IMG/VR virus record: IMGVR_UViG_3300002231_000758
Location: 4,496 to 46,529 of that record
Length of the DNA stretch: 42,034 nucleotides
DNA from: a virus
Direction: 5' to 3' (one strand)
Shown piece by piece: positions 16,701-26,750 of this stretch. Each line of letters opens with the position of its first letter. The stretch's first letter is position 1. A program made the translations under genes and the position numbers. Below the pieces are notes generated by a model. That model did not search any database, was not told the DNA's origin, and was given only the letters and a program-made list of their open reading frames with translations.

Positions 16701-19700
16701 ATGTCGAGGATCTGGTTGTTGTACTCGACGTACTTGTGGACCTTCTTGGCTTTTGCACCTTCCATCTTCCGGCGCTGGAGATCAGCTTCTGCCTCATTGC
16801 CGGCCGCAATAGCCTTCTCCATAGCCGCCTTGGCCTTGAAGTACTGCACTCTTGGCGCTTCGACGTAGCAATATAGGCATACGCTACCCATCGCCCGCAG
16901 TGGGCAGTCGGTGCTGATATCGAATGGACATGAGGGTCTTCTGATTGGCGTGGAGCGGGGAGACGCCGGCTCGGGCCAGCTTCTCATGCTTATCGTGGAA
17001 CGCACGGATCTGGGGCGTGGTACGCCGCGATATCCTCGGTGTTGTACCGCTGGGCCAGCCAGCCCTCGATGTTGGCTCTGTTCGTCTTGGAGACGGCGAA
17101 CCTGGGCCCCTGGAACGTGTCAGCGTCAAGGGCGTCCTGTTGCAGGTCTGTCTGCGGTGCGGTGCCGTCCTGGGCCTCGCGGTCATAGGTTCTCTGCAGT
17201 GGCTCGCCTGCGGCTACTTTCTCGGCCAGACGGGCGCCCTGGGTCAACTTATCCTCCTGGACAGTGATACCCAGAGAGCGGAGAATATTGTCGATGAAGT
17301 CCTTTATCTTGTCCCAGAGCGACTTCGGCACTTCCTGCATGACATCGATCTTGCCGTCATAGAGATCCTGGATCATCTCAGCGATCAACTCATGGTTCAC
17401 ATCGTCATCGGTCTGGAGCTGTTGGCCTGCCGCTTCATAGTCGGCTTCCAGTTTACGGATGCCGCTGATCTTGGCACGGTCACGGGCGAGGCCAACGAGG
17501 AGATCCCACTCCTTGTCGTTGATCATACCCAGGTCGCGCATCAGGTGGGTAAGCTCATGGTTGAACACGCCGTCCAGACCAACCTGGATTGTACGGGTGT
17601 CAGCCTCTGCAGATGCCACTATTCCCTTCTTGAGTTCCTTAACGGGCACCACATGGAGAACCTTGTTGTCGGCCGTCAGGATGTCCACACTGCCGTCCGG
17701 CTGGGCCACTGCCTGGACGCCGGCTAGCTTGGCAATCCGCTTGAGTGCCGCCACTGTCCTGGGCGGGAGTTCGGTGAGCCCTTGCAGGGAACGGCCCGAG
17801 ACGAATGCACGGATGCCGCGCTTGCCCAGGATGGCTTCCACGGCCTTCTTGCGCTCGGGCTTGAAGTTGTGGAGTTCGGACATGATGATGTCGGACGCAA
17901 TCTTGGTGCCCAACTTTTCCTGGACATCGAGCAGGCGCTCCACCTCGGCGTCAGTCATCGTCTTGGCAGACTTCTCTTGAACGTCAGCTTCCTTGAACAG
18001 GCGCTTGATGTTCGGGGCCTTCATAGCGATGTTGCCGGACTTGGTCCGGATCCACCCGTCACCAGCCTTCGGTTTTGCTTTGGCCTTCTTCTTAGGCTTC
18101 GGCTTAGTCACTGTCTTCGGCTTGGTGGCCTTCTTCTTACGCTGTTCGTTGATCTCCTGGAGCTTCTTCTTCGGCTTGGCCTCGACGGCCGCAGGCTTTG
18201 TCTGAGTAACAAGGTAGCGCAACGCCACACCCTTGCCGTCTCGGCGGCGTTCGGCGCCAGTGATATACCATTTGGTGGCATCAAACTTCACATACGGTGT
18301 CCCGTCCTTCTCCATAAAGACGGTGCGATACCTAAATTGTGGCCCTGTCTCGATCTTGCCCTTGATGATGTAGTCAGATGATGGGAATCGGACCATGATC
18401 TTCTGTGCTTTCTTGACTTCAGGCATCTCGGCCGCAGGCACATCTTCGTATGTCGAAGTGAACGCCTCGGTCTTGGCCTCGACGGCCGCAGGCTTCTCTG
18501 CTATGATCCAGGTTTTGTATCCCTTGCCACCCTTCTTAGTGGCGCCCTTGAAGTGGCGCTTTTACCTCGTTCATGTACGACTGGATCGGGCGGTTGTTCT
18601 GCCAGGACTCTCCCTGGTTCGTTGATTTACCCTTACCAGAACTGTCACCAGGGTGGATGGTGATCATCAGTTTTCCCCCAGGCTTCAGTGCGGCCCAGGC
18701 TTGGCGGAGGATGCGTTCCCGAAGGGCCCGCTCCTTGATGACGTTCAGGGTGTTATGGATGGTGACCGTATCAACGCCCTTCTCTGCGGCGTTGGCGGCA
18801 TCGACGTTCTCGTCCACAGTCCGGTTCCATGGGTCATAAGTGTAGTTCTGGGCGCCGGCCTTGTTGATGGCCTCAGTGGTGTTGTCATAACGGCCACCGC
18901 CGATGTCCAGGTTGACCATACCCTCGGACCAGACACCTTCCTTTAGTGCCCTACTGATGCCGGACGGGAGCTTCTTGTCGTTGATGCTGGTCTTGGCAGA
19001 CCTATACTTCTGTTTCTCGGGGAGCTTCCACAGTTGTGGGTTCTTCATCCCTTCAAACTTGGCCTGATCCTCTGCAGAGACTTCGCCCGCGACTTCCTTC
19101 ACGGCCGTCTTTTTGGCCTTCGGCTTTGCTTTCGCTTTGGCTTTCTTAGGTTTTGCCTTAGCTTTCTTCTTGGGCTTCGCTTCCTGGGGCTGTCCAATGT
19201 TCCATTCCTTACGGATACGGGCGATCAGGTCGGCACCTTCGACGGTAACCTTCTTCTTCTTGTGTTCCTTGATCGATACCTTGCCGCCCTTGTACTGGGC
19301 TACGCCATTCGGTGTGGTCTTGCTACCCTCGCCTTCCAGGAATGGCTGGATCGCGGCCACAATCTGCCCATCGGTGGCGTCACCGTCACGGAGCTCGTTC
19401 AGGTCTTCGGCCACTGTGCCCACTTCGCTCATGGTCTTGGCCAGGATGGTCTGCTCACCTTCTGTGGAAGGAGTAGGAGCCTCGGGTTCAGCCTTTGGCG
19501 TAGCCTCCGGCTCCTTCTCTTCCTCCGCGGCCGGTTGTGCCTCGGGTTCCTGGGATACTTTAGGTTCTAGTACCCCATCCGGCGAGGCTTCCGGCTCTTC
19601 ACCTTCGGGCTCTGGGACTTCTTCGGGTAGCGTTTCTTCTTCGGCTTTGACTTGCGCTTCACTGGCGTTCTCCTGTTGGGTCTGTGCAAAGAAATCAACG

Positions 19701-22237
19701 AAGTTCTGGGCGGTCTGGTCGGTAAGGTTGAGGGAGTAGCCCACCAGATCGTTCTGTAGCTGGTCACGGGCGGCTTTCATCTCTTCCAACATCTGTACGC
19801 GGGACTGGTAGCTCGGGCTATTGTCCAGTAGCTCCTGTACCTGCTCAGGTTGCAGTTCCGGATTGGCCGCACCGTAGTCGGCCATCATGGCTTCCAGCTT
19901 ACCTTCTACGTCTGCGATTTCTGCGCCGAGCTGACCGTATTCCTCACTGGAGTCCAGGAGGGCTTGGTGCTGTTGCTCGGCAATGACCTCGCGCTTCTGG
20001 AGGAGGGCCTGATAGACCGGATCAGTGTCAGCGGCAAACTGGAATAAGTCGCCATACTGGGAATCATTCTGGCGCTCATCGATGATAGAGTCGATCTCTC
20101 TGATCAGCCGACTGGATTCGGCTATAGCGGCGGCATGGTCGCCAACGCGCATGTAGCGATGGAGGATGTCGAGATCCTCTTCGGACTTGGCGAGCTCCTT
20201 GGCCCTGGCGTTGATCTCTTGGAGCTTCTCTACGGTCAGCGCCTTCTGGATGGCCTCTTCCTGGTCTACCGTATTGGGGTCAGTGCCCCAGTCCATACCG
20301 GAGTTCTTCTGTACGTGGATCGCGGCACCCACCTGATTGCCGTGGTAGTCGTCTACCAACTCCTCCCATACATCAGGGTGGACGAGGGATTTAGCCCATT
20401 CGACTCGGGCGTTCTCGACTTCGGCTTCGGCCCGCCTCTCTTCGGACTGGTTCAGGGGATCCTGCGGGGCCGCGGATATGGGTTGCACCGGACCCTGGTC
20501 CTTGTCCTGGATCAGGTTGTGCATCTGGCCCTTGGCCACTTCGGCTGGATCCAGGACAGAGGCGTCTGCCACCATCCGGTTCATCTCGGCCATCTTTGCC
20601 TTGTGCTGGGCCTGACGGCTCGCACCGTGCATCAGGGCGCCGGCAAATGAGGTTGGCATGGAGCCGGCCGGAATGATTGAGAACCCTATGGCTTCTGCCA
20701 GGAACTCATCGCCGTCAGGGATCACATCGCCCCAGTCTTCCATGCCGAAGGTGGCCCGCATAATCGAGCCCAGGCGTTCCTCACCCATTTCCTCTAGGAT
20801 ACCGTCAAACCCGCCAGCTTTGAGCATATCGCGGAAGGCCGCGCCAGTCCGGTTTTGGCCCATGCGCTTCCAGCCTTCTTCGATGGCCTCCATCGCGGTC
20901 TTGCTGAAGGCCTTATGGGCGGCTTTGGTTCCCCATTTCCTGGCGATGTTCTTGATCGGGTCAGTGACCAGCCCAAGCTCGGCACCAATCTGGTTACCTG
21001 CCGTCTCAGAGAAGTTTTCAATGAACACATTGCCCTGGGCCTTGAGCATGGTCTTCCACGGTGACTCTTCCACCTCGCGGAGCATCAGCTCACGGTCTGG
21101 ATCCATAGTCACGCGGCGATTGAAGTAGCCCTCAAGAGCACGATGCTGGAAGTACGGGATACGGGCCACGTTCTGAACCGCTCCACGTTTGACGGCGCGG
21201 CCGGCCAGCTTGGCGGCGTGTTTGAACCCGCCGCGCTGGAGGTTCTTCTTGAACATGCCGCGGAACATAGACTTGACGATGGAACCAGTCTTTGCAGTTG
21301 GCGGCTTGATGGTTCCAGGCAGGGCCCCTGCTGTGGCGCCCATCTCCATCATGAAGGCGGGTACGTCCAGGAGGTTGGTTGCGGCCATACCACCAACGCT
21401 CATACCGCGGATACCTTGGACTTCCTGGCGGAGGGTTTGGTTCTGAACCTCTTTCAGGTCTTCCGAGCGGAGCGTGTCGCCCTCAGGGCTATCTTCGTAG
21501 TCATCATCGTTCAATCGGCTCATCGAGCGGTATATCTTCATTGCCTCAATCACACCGTTAAGCTGGAACGGTAGACGCCGAGCCATGCCTTTCTTCTCAG
21601 TCAGCGCCTGGGACAGGGACTCGCCCACGCCCATCTTGCCGGACTCCTCGGCAATGGACCGGACCATGTCGGTGAAGACAGGAACGTCCTCCTCATCGAC
21701 CAGATCACGGAAGTTCTTTGAGATATCCATGTCGGCCAAGCCCTGGAGCTTTTTGTACGCCGTGGACTTAGGGATGTCGGTGAACTTGCTCACCTTGTGC
21801 TCTTCCCTGGTGAAATCCTGCTCGGCCAGACCGCCAGTAGCGAACTGCTCCGCCGTCTCCCATAGCTTCCTGTATCGCAGGTAGTCCTTATTGTCGCGAG
21901 CCTCATCCTCACTGTCAGGAAGTCGGAGCCTCAGTCGCCGGACATCAGGGGCTGTGTGGGTGAGGTGCTCGTAGCGGGTGATGGTCATCAATTGGTTACG
22001 GCGTTCATCGGCTTTCTCTGCGGCCGCTACCGCCTGATCCAGTTCCTCACCATACCTCGATGTGGCGTATTCCTCTAAACTTGGAGCTGGTCCTGGCGTT
22101 GGCGCCTGGGCTCCCCATCGATCCGCTTCAAACTCTTCCTGGGTCTGCTGACGGTTTGGGTCGGGAACAATCATCTCTTCGTCTTCCAGGGCGAGATCTG
22201 GGTATCGTTCAGAGGCATATGTTTCGAGGTCTGACAT
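10751..22237 (-). CDS. Giant polyvalent virion protein (methyltransferase, metallopeptidase, radical SAM modules)
   Basis: Three open frames (22237-18536, 18441-16990, 17005-10751) become one of about 3,827 residues if single extra bases are removed near 18560-18563, 17025-17026 and 16926-16927; the corrected length divides exactly by three. The ATG at 22237 has GAGGAA upstream. Modules in order: a helical N-terminus; a Lys/Ala/Pro linker; a SAM methyltransferase (residues about 1084-1222: VNLDIGGGRYDN, YDPWNRT, LKPGGKLMITIHPGD); a second basic linker; a zincin with HELTH (about 1560; 17545-17559); a radical-SAM/GP88-like domain with CPLRAMGSVCLYC (about 1777-1789) and a late Cys cluster (about 2078); then some 1,700 residues including a hydrophobic segment (about 3535). 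Such polyvalent proteins are thought to be injected with phage DNA to modify or protect it in the new host. The position after the structural genes fits an internal virion protein. Confidence 0.8.
15330..15905 (-). other. AT-rich module inside the giant gene
   Basis: This part of the giant gene, about 190 residues, is visibly richer in A and T. By hand count 15541-15660 has 47 G or C in 120 bases, about 39 percent, while the flanking gene is clearly GC-rich. It encodes an acidic helical domain (SIEDILEDNNIDPDSFDKDR, FFNEFFESEYGD). It is bounded by KRYSV (about 15899-15913) and DIRYAL (about 15325-15342), short motifs that recur at other module borders. This suggests a recently exchanged domain. 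Its function is not recognised. Confidence 0.55.
18175..18495. repeat. 24-base direct repeat within the giant gene
   Basis: Positions 18175-18198 and 18472-18495 are identical over 24 bases. They encode the same peptide, KPAAVEAK, on both sides of the short domain that follows the methyltransferase. The copies lie next to basic low-complexity linkers. Such repeats at domain borders could come from module duplication and could promote slippage or domain deletion. Confidence 0.75.
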
Positions 22238-22246
22238 CGGTATTCC

Positions 22247-23527
22247 TCACTTAACCTTCTTCTGTGACATGCTGGACATAACCCGATTAATGAATATCTG
22301 CTCCTTTCTGGATAGCGGCTTGTCACTTTGTAGGCGCCTTTGTATTTGCTCGAGGTCCGCATCGATAAACTTGTCACCGCCTTTGTACTTCTCTCTGGCA
22401 ACCAGGAGGTTGAGGTACGTCTTTTCGTACTTCTTATTAACCTTTAGATTGGTCTTAGCACCCTTAAGACCCATTATGATACCAGCGGCTTTCTTGAATT
22501 TGCTGAAGGCCGTTTTCTTAGGAGTTCCAGCACCCTGCGCCGGCTGTCCCGTCTGGCCAAGACCAAACTGTTCCGCGGCGATCTTACCCAGTTCATTAGG
22601 GCTGGCCTTCGGGTTACGGCGGTAGGCCTCATAGATTGCGCCCTGCAATCCAGCTATCTGGTCGTCGTTGAGCTCACTGGTGTCATACCCTGCCCGTTTT
22701 ATCTGCTCCTCTACGTTGGAGACTTCGGCATCGCTCGGCTCATATGGCTTCCCTGGCTTGACCGGCGTGGGAACCTTCTTGGGGCCAACACTGGCAGTGA
22801 TGCCACCCCTGGGATCGACCGTCACAGATTCGCGGTTACCAATCTTACCCTTCAGCACACGGTCACGAACGCGATCCTTTACGAGGTCGTTCTTCTTGTC
22901 GAGCTCTTCCTTCCTGGCGCGGTCTTTGAGTTCGTTCTTAAAGCGGATACCACTGCGGTTGAACTTCGCAATCTTATCTTTGACATCTAAGCCAAACTCT
23001 TTCTGCTTGCGCTCTGCCTCCGCGTCGAACTCCTTACTCTCCTGGCCGCGCCTATGGATATCCCACTTGTCTCGGAAGCTACGATACTTGATATCCTGTT
23101 CACCCTTACGGATCGTTTGCCCATGGAGTTCGCCGGCCCGTTTCTCACCAGCCTGCGCCCTGCCCTCTCTGGCCTGCGCCCGTCTCTCATTTGCCATGGC
23201 GATCTTCTTGTCCAGGAAGAAGCGGCGGTCTTTTGCATCCATCTCTCTGTTAAAGCGGGTCATGATGTCGTCCATACCGCGCTTACGCAAGCCGAAGTCG
23301 CGATCCGCCGACTGACGGGAGTAGATATCCCTGGCCGTCTGGGCGGTCAATTTGTGGGCCAGGGCGGTCTGGGCCTTTTGCTGGCCGGCGCCGGCATTAC
23401 GCAGATCCTGCATATACCCAGCGACTGCCTCGGGCCCTGCCCCTGATTTCTGTTGCCAATACTGGGCGTCGGCCGCGGCCATACGGTGACCAGGGTTACG
23501 TCTGCGTACTACTTTCATCGCGGCCAT
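22247..23527 (-). CDS. Charged coiled-coil virion protein (426 aa)
   Basis: The start at ATG 23527 has GAGGAGG upstream. The N-terminal half is glutamine- and alanine-rich (YWQQKSGAGPEAVAGYMQDL). A long helical region full of Arg, Lys and Glu follows (about residues 90-230, for example ANERRAQAREGRAQAGEKRA). After a proline-rich hinge (PTPVKPGKPYEPSDAEVSN) comes a small helical domain. It lies 10 bases upstream of the giant gene, the position of internal virion proteins in podoviruses (compare T7 gp14-gp16). A role in DNA ejection or capsid-core assembly is inferred from position and composition only. Confidence 0.6.
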   Translation of the reverse strand: MAAMKVVRRRNPGHRMAAADAQYWQQKSGAGPEAVAGYMQDLRNAGAGQQKAQTALAHKLTAQTARDIYSRQSADRDFGLRKRGMDDIMTRFNREMDAKDRRFFLDKKIAMANERRAQAREGRAQAGEKRAGELHGQTIRKGEQDIKYRSFRDKWDIHRRGQESKEFDAEAERKQKEFGLDVKDKIAKFNRSGIRFKNELKDRARKEELDKKNDLVKDRVRDRVLKGKIGNRESVTVDPRGGITASVGPKKVPTPVKPGKPYEPSDAEVSNVEEQIKRAGYDTSELNDDQIAGLQGAIYEAYRRNPKASPNELGKIAAEQFGLGQTGQPAQGAGTPKKTAFSKFKKAAGIIMGLKGAKTNLKVNKKYEKTYLNLLVAREKYKGGDKFIDADLEQIQRRLQSDKPLSRKEQIFINRVMSSMSQKKVK

Positions 23528-23541
23528 TATAAGCCTCCTCG

Positions 23542-23961
23542 TTACTTCTTCTTGGGTGTCTTCGCCTCAGTGATGAACGGGAGTAGTCCCGTCACTTGGA
23601 CCGGCGTAATGTTTTTGGGCAAATCGCTTTCCTTGATGGTCATCAACTTGATGTCGATCTCCTGGTCGAATAGGTCAGCCACCTGCCTATTGACCTCACC
23701 CTCGTCCTCAAAGGTGAACAGCTCTGTCGGGCGCCCTTCGTCGTCCGTTCCGGCACGGAGGATAGGCTTACCGTCCTCGTCCTTCAGGCAGTATTTCGTG
23801 CAGATCGCTTCACGCTGTTCTTCGGCGGTCTTATCCTCTGGTACCACAGCCTTGAAGTTTCTGGCACAGGCTAGGGAGAACCTTACTGTCTGTCCAGTGA
23901 GTCCGCCGCACTTAGACAGGCTGATCAGCATCGGCTTCAGTTCTTTGAGTTTGAGCTTCAT
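23542..23961 (-). CDS. DUF1617-like phage protein (139 aa)
   Basis: The protein begins MKLKLKELKPMLISLSKCGG and continues FSLACARNFKAVV, with an acidic middle (DEDGKPILRAGTDDEGRPTE) and the ending LPKNITPVQVTGLLPFITEA. This pattern resembles DUF1617, a small phage family of unknown function often found among late genes. An AAAGGA site precedes the ATG. It is encoded between the candidate decoration genes and the coiled-coil virion protein, so a structural or assembly role is plausible. There is no motif for an enzyme. Confidence 0.6.
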   Translation of the reverse strand: MKLKLKELKPMLISLSKCGGLTGQTVRFSLACARNFKAVVPEDKTAEEQREAICTKYCLKDEDGKPILRAGTDDEGRPTELFTFEDEGEVNRQVADLFDQEIDIKLMTIKESDLPKNITPVQVTGLLPFITEAKTPKKK

Positions 23962-24012
23962 TCTGGTTGGTCCTTTCTGGTTTCTTTGGTTGGTTAAAGG
24001 TTATGAATTATT

Positions 24013-24045
24013 AATACACGGCTCAAGCAAAAATCCTAGTGTATT
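24013..24045. repeat. AT-rich gap with inverted repeat AATACAC/GTGTATT
   Basis: The gap 23962-24044 contains AATACAC (24013-24019) and its inverted copy GTGTATT (24039-24045), 19 bases apart. The second arm touches the stop codon of the gene ending at 24045. The TAGTGTAT core at 24037-24044 also occurs at the RHH promoter and in the terminase-portal gap. I see no convincing -10/-35 pair here. It may be an operator or a site for the same regulator. Confidence 0.4.
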
Positions 24046-24398
24046 TACACCGGCTTTGCTTCCGCCCACTCGTTCATCTGAGCGAGCAACTCATAGGTCT
24101 TGGCCATGGTGAGGGCTTCTTTTCGCCCAAAATCTAGCAGGGTAAGGTTCATGTCAACCTGCCCGATGGGGCCAAATAGCTGGTCCTTTGGCACGTTCTC
24201 TGGTGGGTCTGCGGTGAGCGCCGCCATAGCCAAGCTATCGTTATGGTCCGCATCTGCCTTGGAGCGGTATGCGTAGACAGTACACTTGATCGAGTTCCGC
24301 CACGCAAAGTTATCGTATGCCCACTTCTCTATGCGGTGGTAGGCGTCTGGGAACTCTTGTTGGAACTGCTTGAATGCTACTGGTTTTTCAAATGCCAT
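24045..24398 (-). CDS. Conserved-looking late phage protein, unknown (117 aa)
   Basis: The ATG at 24398 is preceded by AGGAG. The protein begins MAFEKPVAFKQFQQEFPDAY and has aromatic-rich helices (IEKWAYDNFAWRNSI), a DPPENVPKDQLFG loop and a C-terminal helix (KTYELLAQMNEWAEAK). There is no signal peptide, membrane segment or catalytic motif. I recognise no family. It follows the candidate decoration gene and precedes the DUF1617-like gene, which suggests a virion or assembly role. Confidence 0.6.
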   Translation of the reverse strand: MAFEKPVAFKQFQQEFPDAYHRIEKWAYDNFAWRNSIKCTVYAYRSKADADHNDSLAMAALTADPPENVPKDQLFGPIGQVDMNLTLLDFGRKEALTMAKTYELLAQMNEWAEAKPV

Positions 24399-24407
24399 TA
24401 GTTGCTC

Positions 24408-24974
24408 CTAATTTTTGTCTGTATGCTCATACCACTCAGCGTCCCAGCTTATGTCGTTGCTGTTTGCCAGACTGGTTATGCGCACTAAGTAAATAGTGTT
24501 TTGTTCGAGCATTATTTCATTCGTTCTTTTCGTATCACCGGCAACCCTGCCCGCACCCGCCAAATAACCAGCGGCACGATTGCCATCCGACGTGATGCTG
24601 GTTGGATCTTTGACGAGTGTTACGCCCGATGTATTGGCACTGTTCCCATTGTTGTTTACAGGTGTTATGCTTGTGCCCCCTGTAATACCAGATGCATCTT
24701 TGTATAGCTCTACCGTCGCCCCGTCCCCAGCGTAGACACTCCAAACCAAGTGAATCCATTTTGTGTTATTTGGTGTAGTCAGTACAAATTCACGAGTCGA
24801 ACCAGAGCTTTGGCTTAGTGCGTAGTCAGCGTAGAAATAATGGGCGCCTTCATGTATTTCATGATGTTCTTGAGCTATTGAAATCAGTGCATTTGTGACG
24901 GCATCCATTTGAACGTCGTCCGTCTCTCCAGCTCCACTGCCCCAACGAGCTGTAATAAGTTTCCAAAGTGACAC
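24408..24974 (-). CDS. Candidate capsid decoration or head fibre protein (188 aa)
   Basis: The start is a GTG at 24974, supported by GGAGG 9 bases upstream and a TAGTG overlap with the preceding stop. After a helical N-terminus (QMDAVTNALISIAQEHHEIH) comes a beta-rich jelly-roll-like region: FVLTTPNNTKWIHLVWSVYA, ATVELYKDASGITGGTS, VNNNGNSANTSGVTLVKDPT, then NTIYLVRITSLANSND. I recall this pattern from small phage head or tail decoration proteins. It would sit on the virion surface, perhaps binding host polysaccharide. There is no enzyme motif. Confidence 0.6.
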   Translation of the reverse strand: MSLWKLITARWGSGAGETDDVQMDAVTNALISIAQEHHEIHEGAHYFYADYALSQSSGSTREFVLTTPNNTKWIHLVWSVYAGDGATVELYKDASGITGGTSITPVNNNGNSANTSGVTLVKDPTSITSDGNRAAGYLAGAGRVAGDTKRTNEIMLEQNTIYLVRITSLANSNDISWDAEWYEHTDKN

Positions 24975-26412
24975 TAGAATATCCTCCAGCCGTCCGTGGC
25001 GTTGTAAGTGATTTCTATTGATTCTTCGTCTGAGAGCGTTTGGGTTGCGCTACCATTGATAAGCTCTGCGCCATCTGCCGCTATCGTTAGATCATTGCCA
25101 CTCGCTCCGCTGTTTGTGATCTTGTGTACTGCGCCTTCCACACCGGGCTCGAGTGTGATCGTGTACGCGCCACTGTCAGTATTGCCGAAAACCGTGTGGT
25201 CTGCGATTGTCAGTGTGGCCGTGGTGGTCTTGCGCGCCGTGTTGACTATGCGCCCTTCGCTACTTTTGATAGTGCCGTCAAAGCTATAATAACTGACGCC
25301 CGTGAACCCATACGTATCAGCCGCCACAATCCCCTGACTCACCGTCCGCAGCGCATCGCCTGCGTAGTAGCCGGATACGTCAAGAGTGGGAGTCTCGCCG
25401 GAGGAGGCGTTTTCACCAATCAACACGTCGCCTCCAGACGCTATACGAAATCTTACTGTGCCTGACCCCCACCTCCCCGCGCCCGTCAGTCCGTCCTCCC
25501 ATTGGAGTCCGTTAGTATTTGCCCCTAAATTCCCATAGTATTGACCATATTTCCAAAAAAAGATAGTAAGGAGTCGTTGAATTTTTCAACGTACAAAAAA
25601 GGCATTTCCAGCCCCGGATCAAACGTGAATCCGGCAATAGATTCTACTGTCATTTTAGCGTCCACGATACCGGATTTAAAGAAACGGAGTTCCGGGTTCC
25701 CTGACACATTGTATCTCATGGTGATGAAATTGTCAGGGCCTCCGGTGCCAGGGCTATACGTTTCATCCACCCCTAGCAAAAGTTCACCATCAATGTGCAT
25801 GGTGCGTAGCGGCGCAGTCGTACCTATACCAAGACGCTTGTTCGTGTCATCCCAGTAGAGTTCATCTTGGGCTGTTGCGGCCCATGCGGACCCGCCACCG
25901 TTCCAGAACGTAAGCACGCCGTCACTGCCGCCATTAGGCACATGAACAATTGTGGACGCAATGTGCGTGTCAATCGCCGCGTGGGTATTAGACCCCACAT
26001 TCAGCAAATGTGTGTTATGGTCCAGGGCGGTCCATGCCGTGGAGCCGTCTGTCTGCCCCAGGAGGGCCTGATTGTTGACAGTGGCCTTCGCGGCCGGCAT
26101 GATATAGTCAGCCACTGTAAGGTTCGCCGCCACCAACATCTCGGTAGTCGGGTTCCAAGAGAGCTTCGTCTCATCCCCTGGCCTCCACATTGCGGCCACG
26201 TTATCCCACCAGAGCATCTGGTAGTTGGCAGTACCTACGGCCAGACTAGACGGGTTGCCGCTCGGCCCAGGGGGGCCACCAACCACACGCTTGAGCAGGA
26301 CACGGTCATTGGTGTGCCGCATGACGGCCTGACTCGGGGCCTGGGCCTTCATAACAGCCACGCTTTGTGTCTGTTTCATTACTACGTGGGTCTGGTGGAC
26401 TTGTGCTGACAT
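24974..26412 (-). CDS. Tail fibre-like protein, frameshifted at a homopolymer
   Basis: Two open frames (26412-25525 and 25426-24974) are one gene. At 25555-25561 the coding strand has seven T; an eighth restores a single frame reading LLSFFWKYGQYYGNLGANTN and then GLQWEDGLTGAGRWGSGTVR. The corrected length is 1,440 bases, 479 residues. The N-terminus is Gln/Val/His-rich, with a collagen-like GGPPGPSG near residue 45. Repeated NHTHLL- and NTHAAIDTHI-like segments, then RLGIGTTAPLRTMHIDGELL, are typical of trimeric phage fibres. The end is beta-rich (HTVFGNTDSGAYTITLEPG). A host-contact fibre is the likely role. No chaperone or lyase motif is seen. Confidence 0.7.
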
Positions 26413-26750
26413 TACGCCTCTATGAGTTTTACGTGGCCCTTCAGAATATAGTCCTTGTTGCCAGAGCCGTCCGTGAGGAACAGGTGATGGACAAACTCGT
26501 AGTCCGTCATCCCAGATGTGTCGGCATCGGTGATGATGATCGTGATTGTCTTCGCAACCAGATCAAAGGTGATCTCACCGGCCGCACTGGTGAGTTCCAA
26601 CTGGCTGGCACCGCCATACTCGAGATACCAGTTGCTTGCGGCCGTGTAGCCGGTCAGATCCCAGTCGTCGTCGTACTCAAAGATGATATTGAAGTCCGCA
26701 GACTGGGGTACGTCATAGTTGAACGTAGCTGGGAGAACATTAAGTGCCAT
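26412..26750 (-). CDS. Small beta-sandwich tail-associated protein (112 aa)
   Basis: The protein is all-beta in appearance: FNIIFEYDDDWDLTGYTAAS, LELTSAAGEITFDLV, then a strand ending DYILKGHVKLIEA. This resembles the small immunoglobulin-like or BppU N-terminal-like domains seen next to phage fibre genes. Its stop overlaps the fibre gene start (TAATG), and its start overlaps the upstream membrane protein gene by 11 bases, so the three are probably translated together. It may attach the fibre to the tail. Confidence 0.55.
   Translation of the reverse strand: MALNVLPATFNYDVPQSADFNIIFEYDDDWDLTGYTAASNWYLEYGGASQLELTSAAGEITFDLVAKTITIIITDADTSGMTDYEFVHHLFLTDGSGNKDYILKGHVKLIEA

Noticed and set aside
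16884-17186. Separate 100-residue gene at the junction of the giant frames
   Set aside because: Its end supplies the missing link (AFHDKHEKLARAGVSPLHAN) between the two frames of the giant gene, so it is a piece of that gene and not a gene of its own.
10751-22237. Programmed ribosomal frameshifting in the giant gene
   Set aside because: Three sites all need an extra base to be skipped, the same kind of defect occurs in at least six other genes, and no slippery heptamer with a downstream structure stands out.
24974-26412. Diversity-generating retroelement variable region in the fibre gene
   Set aside because: No reverse transcriptase, template repeat or adenine-biased copy was found in the window.
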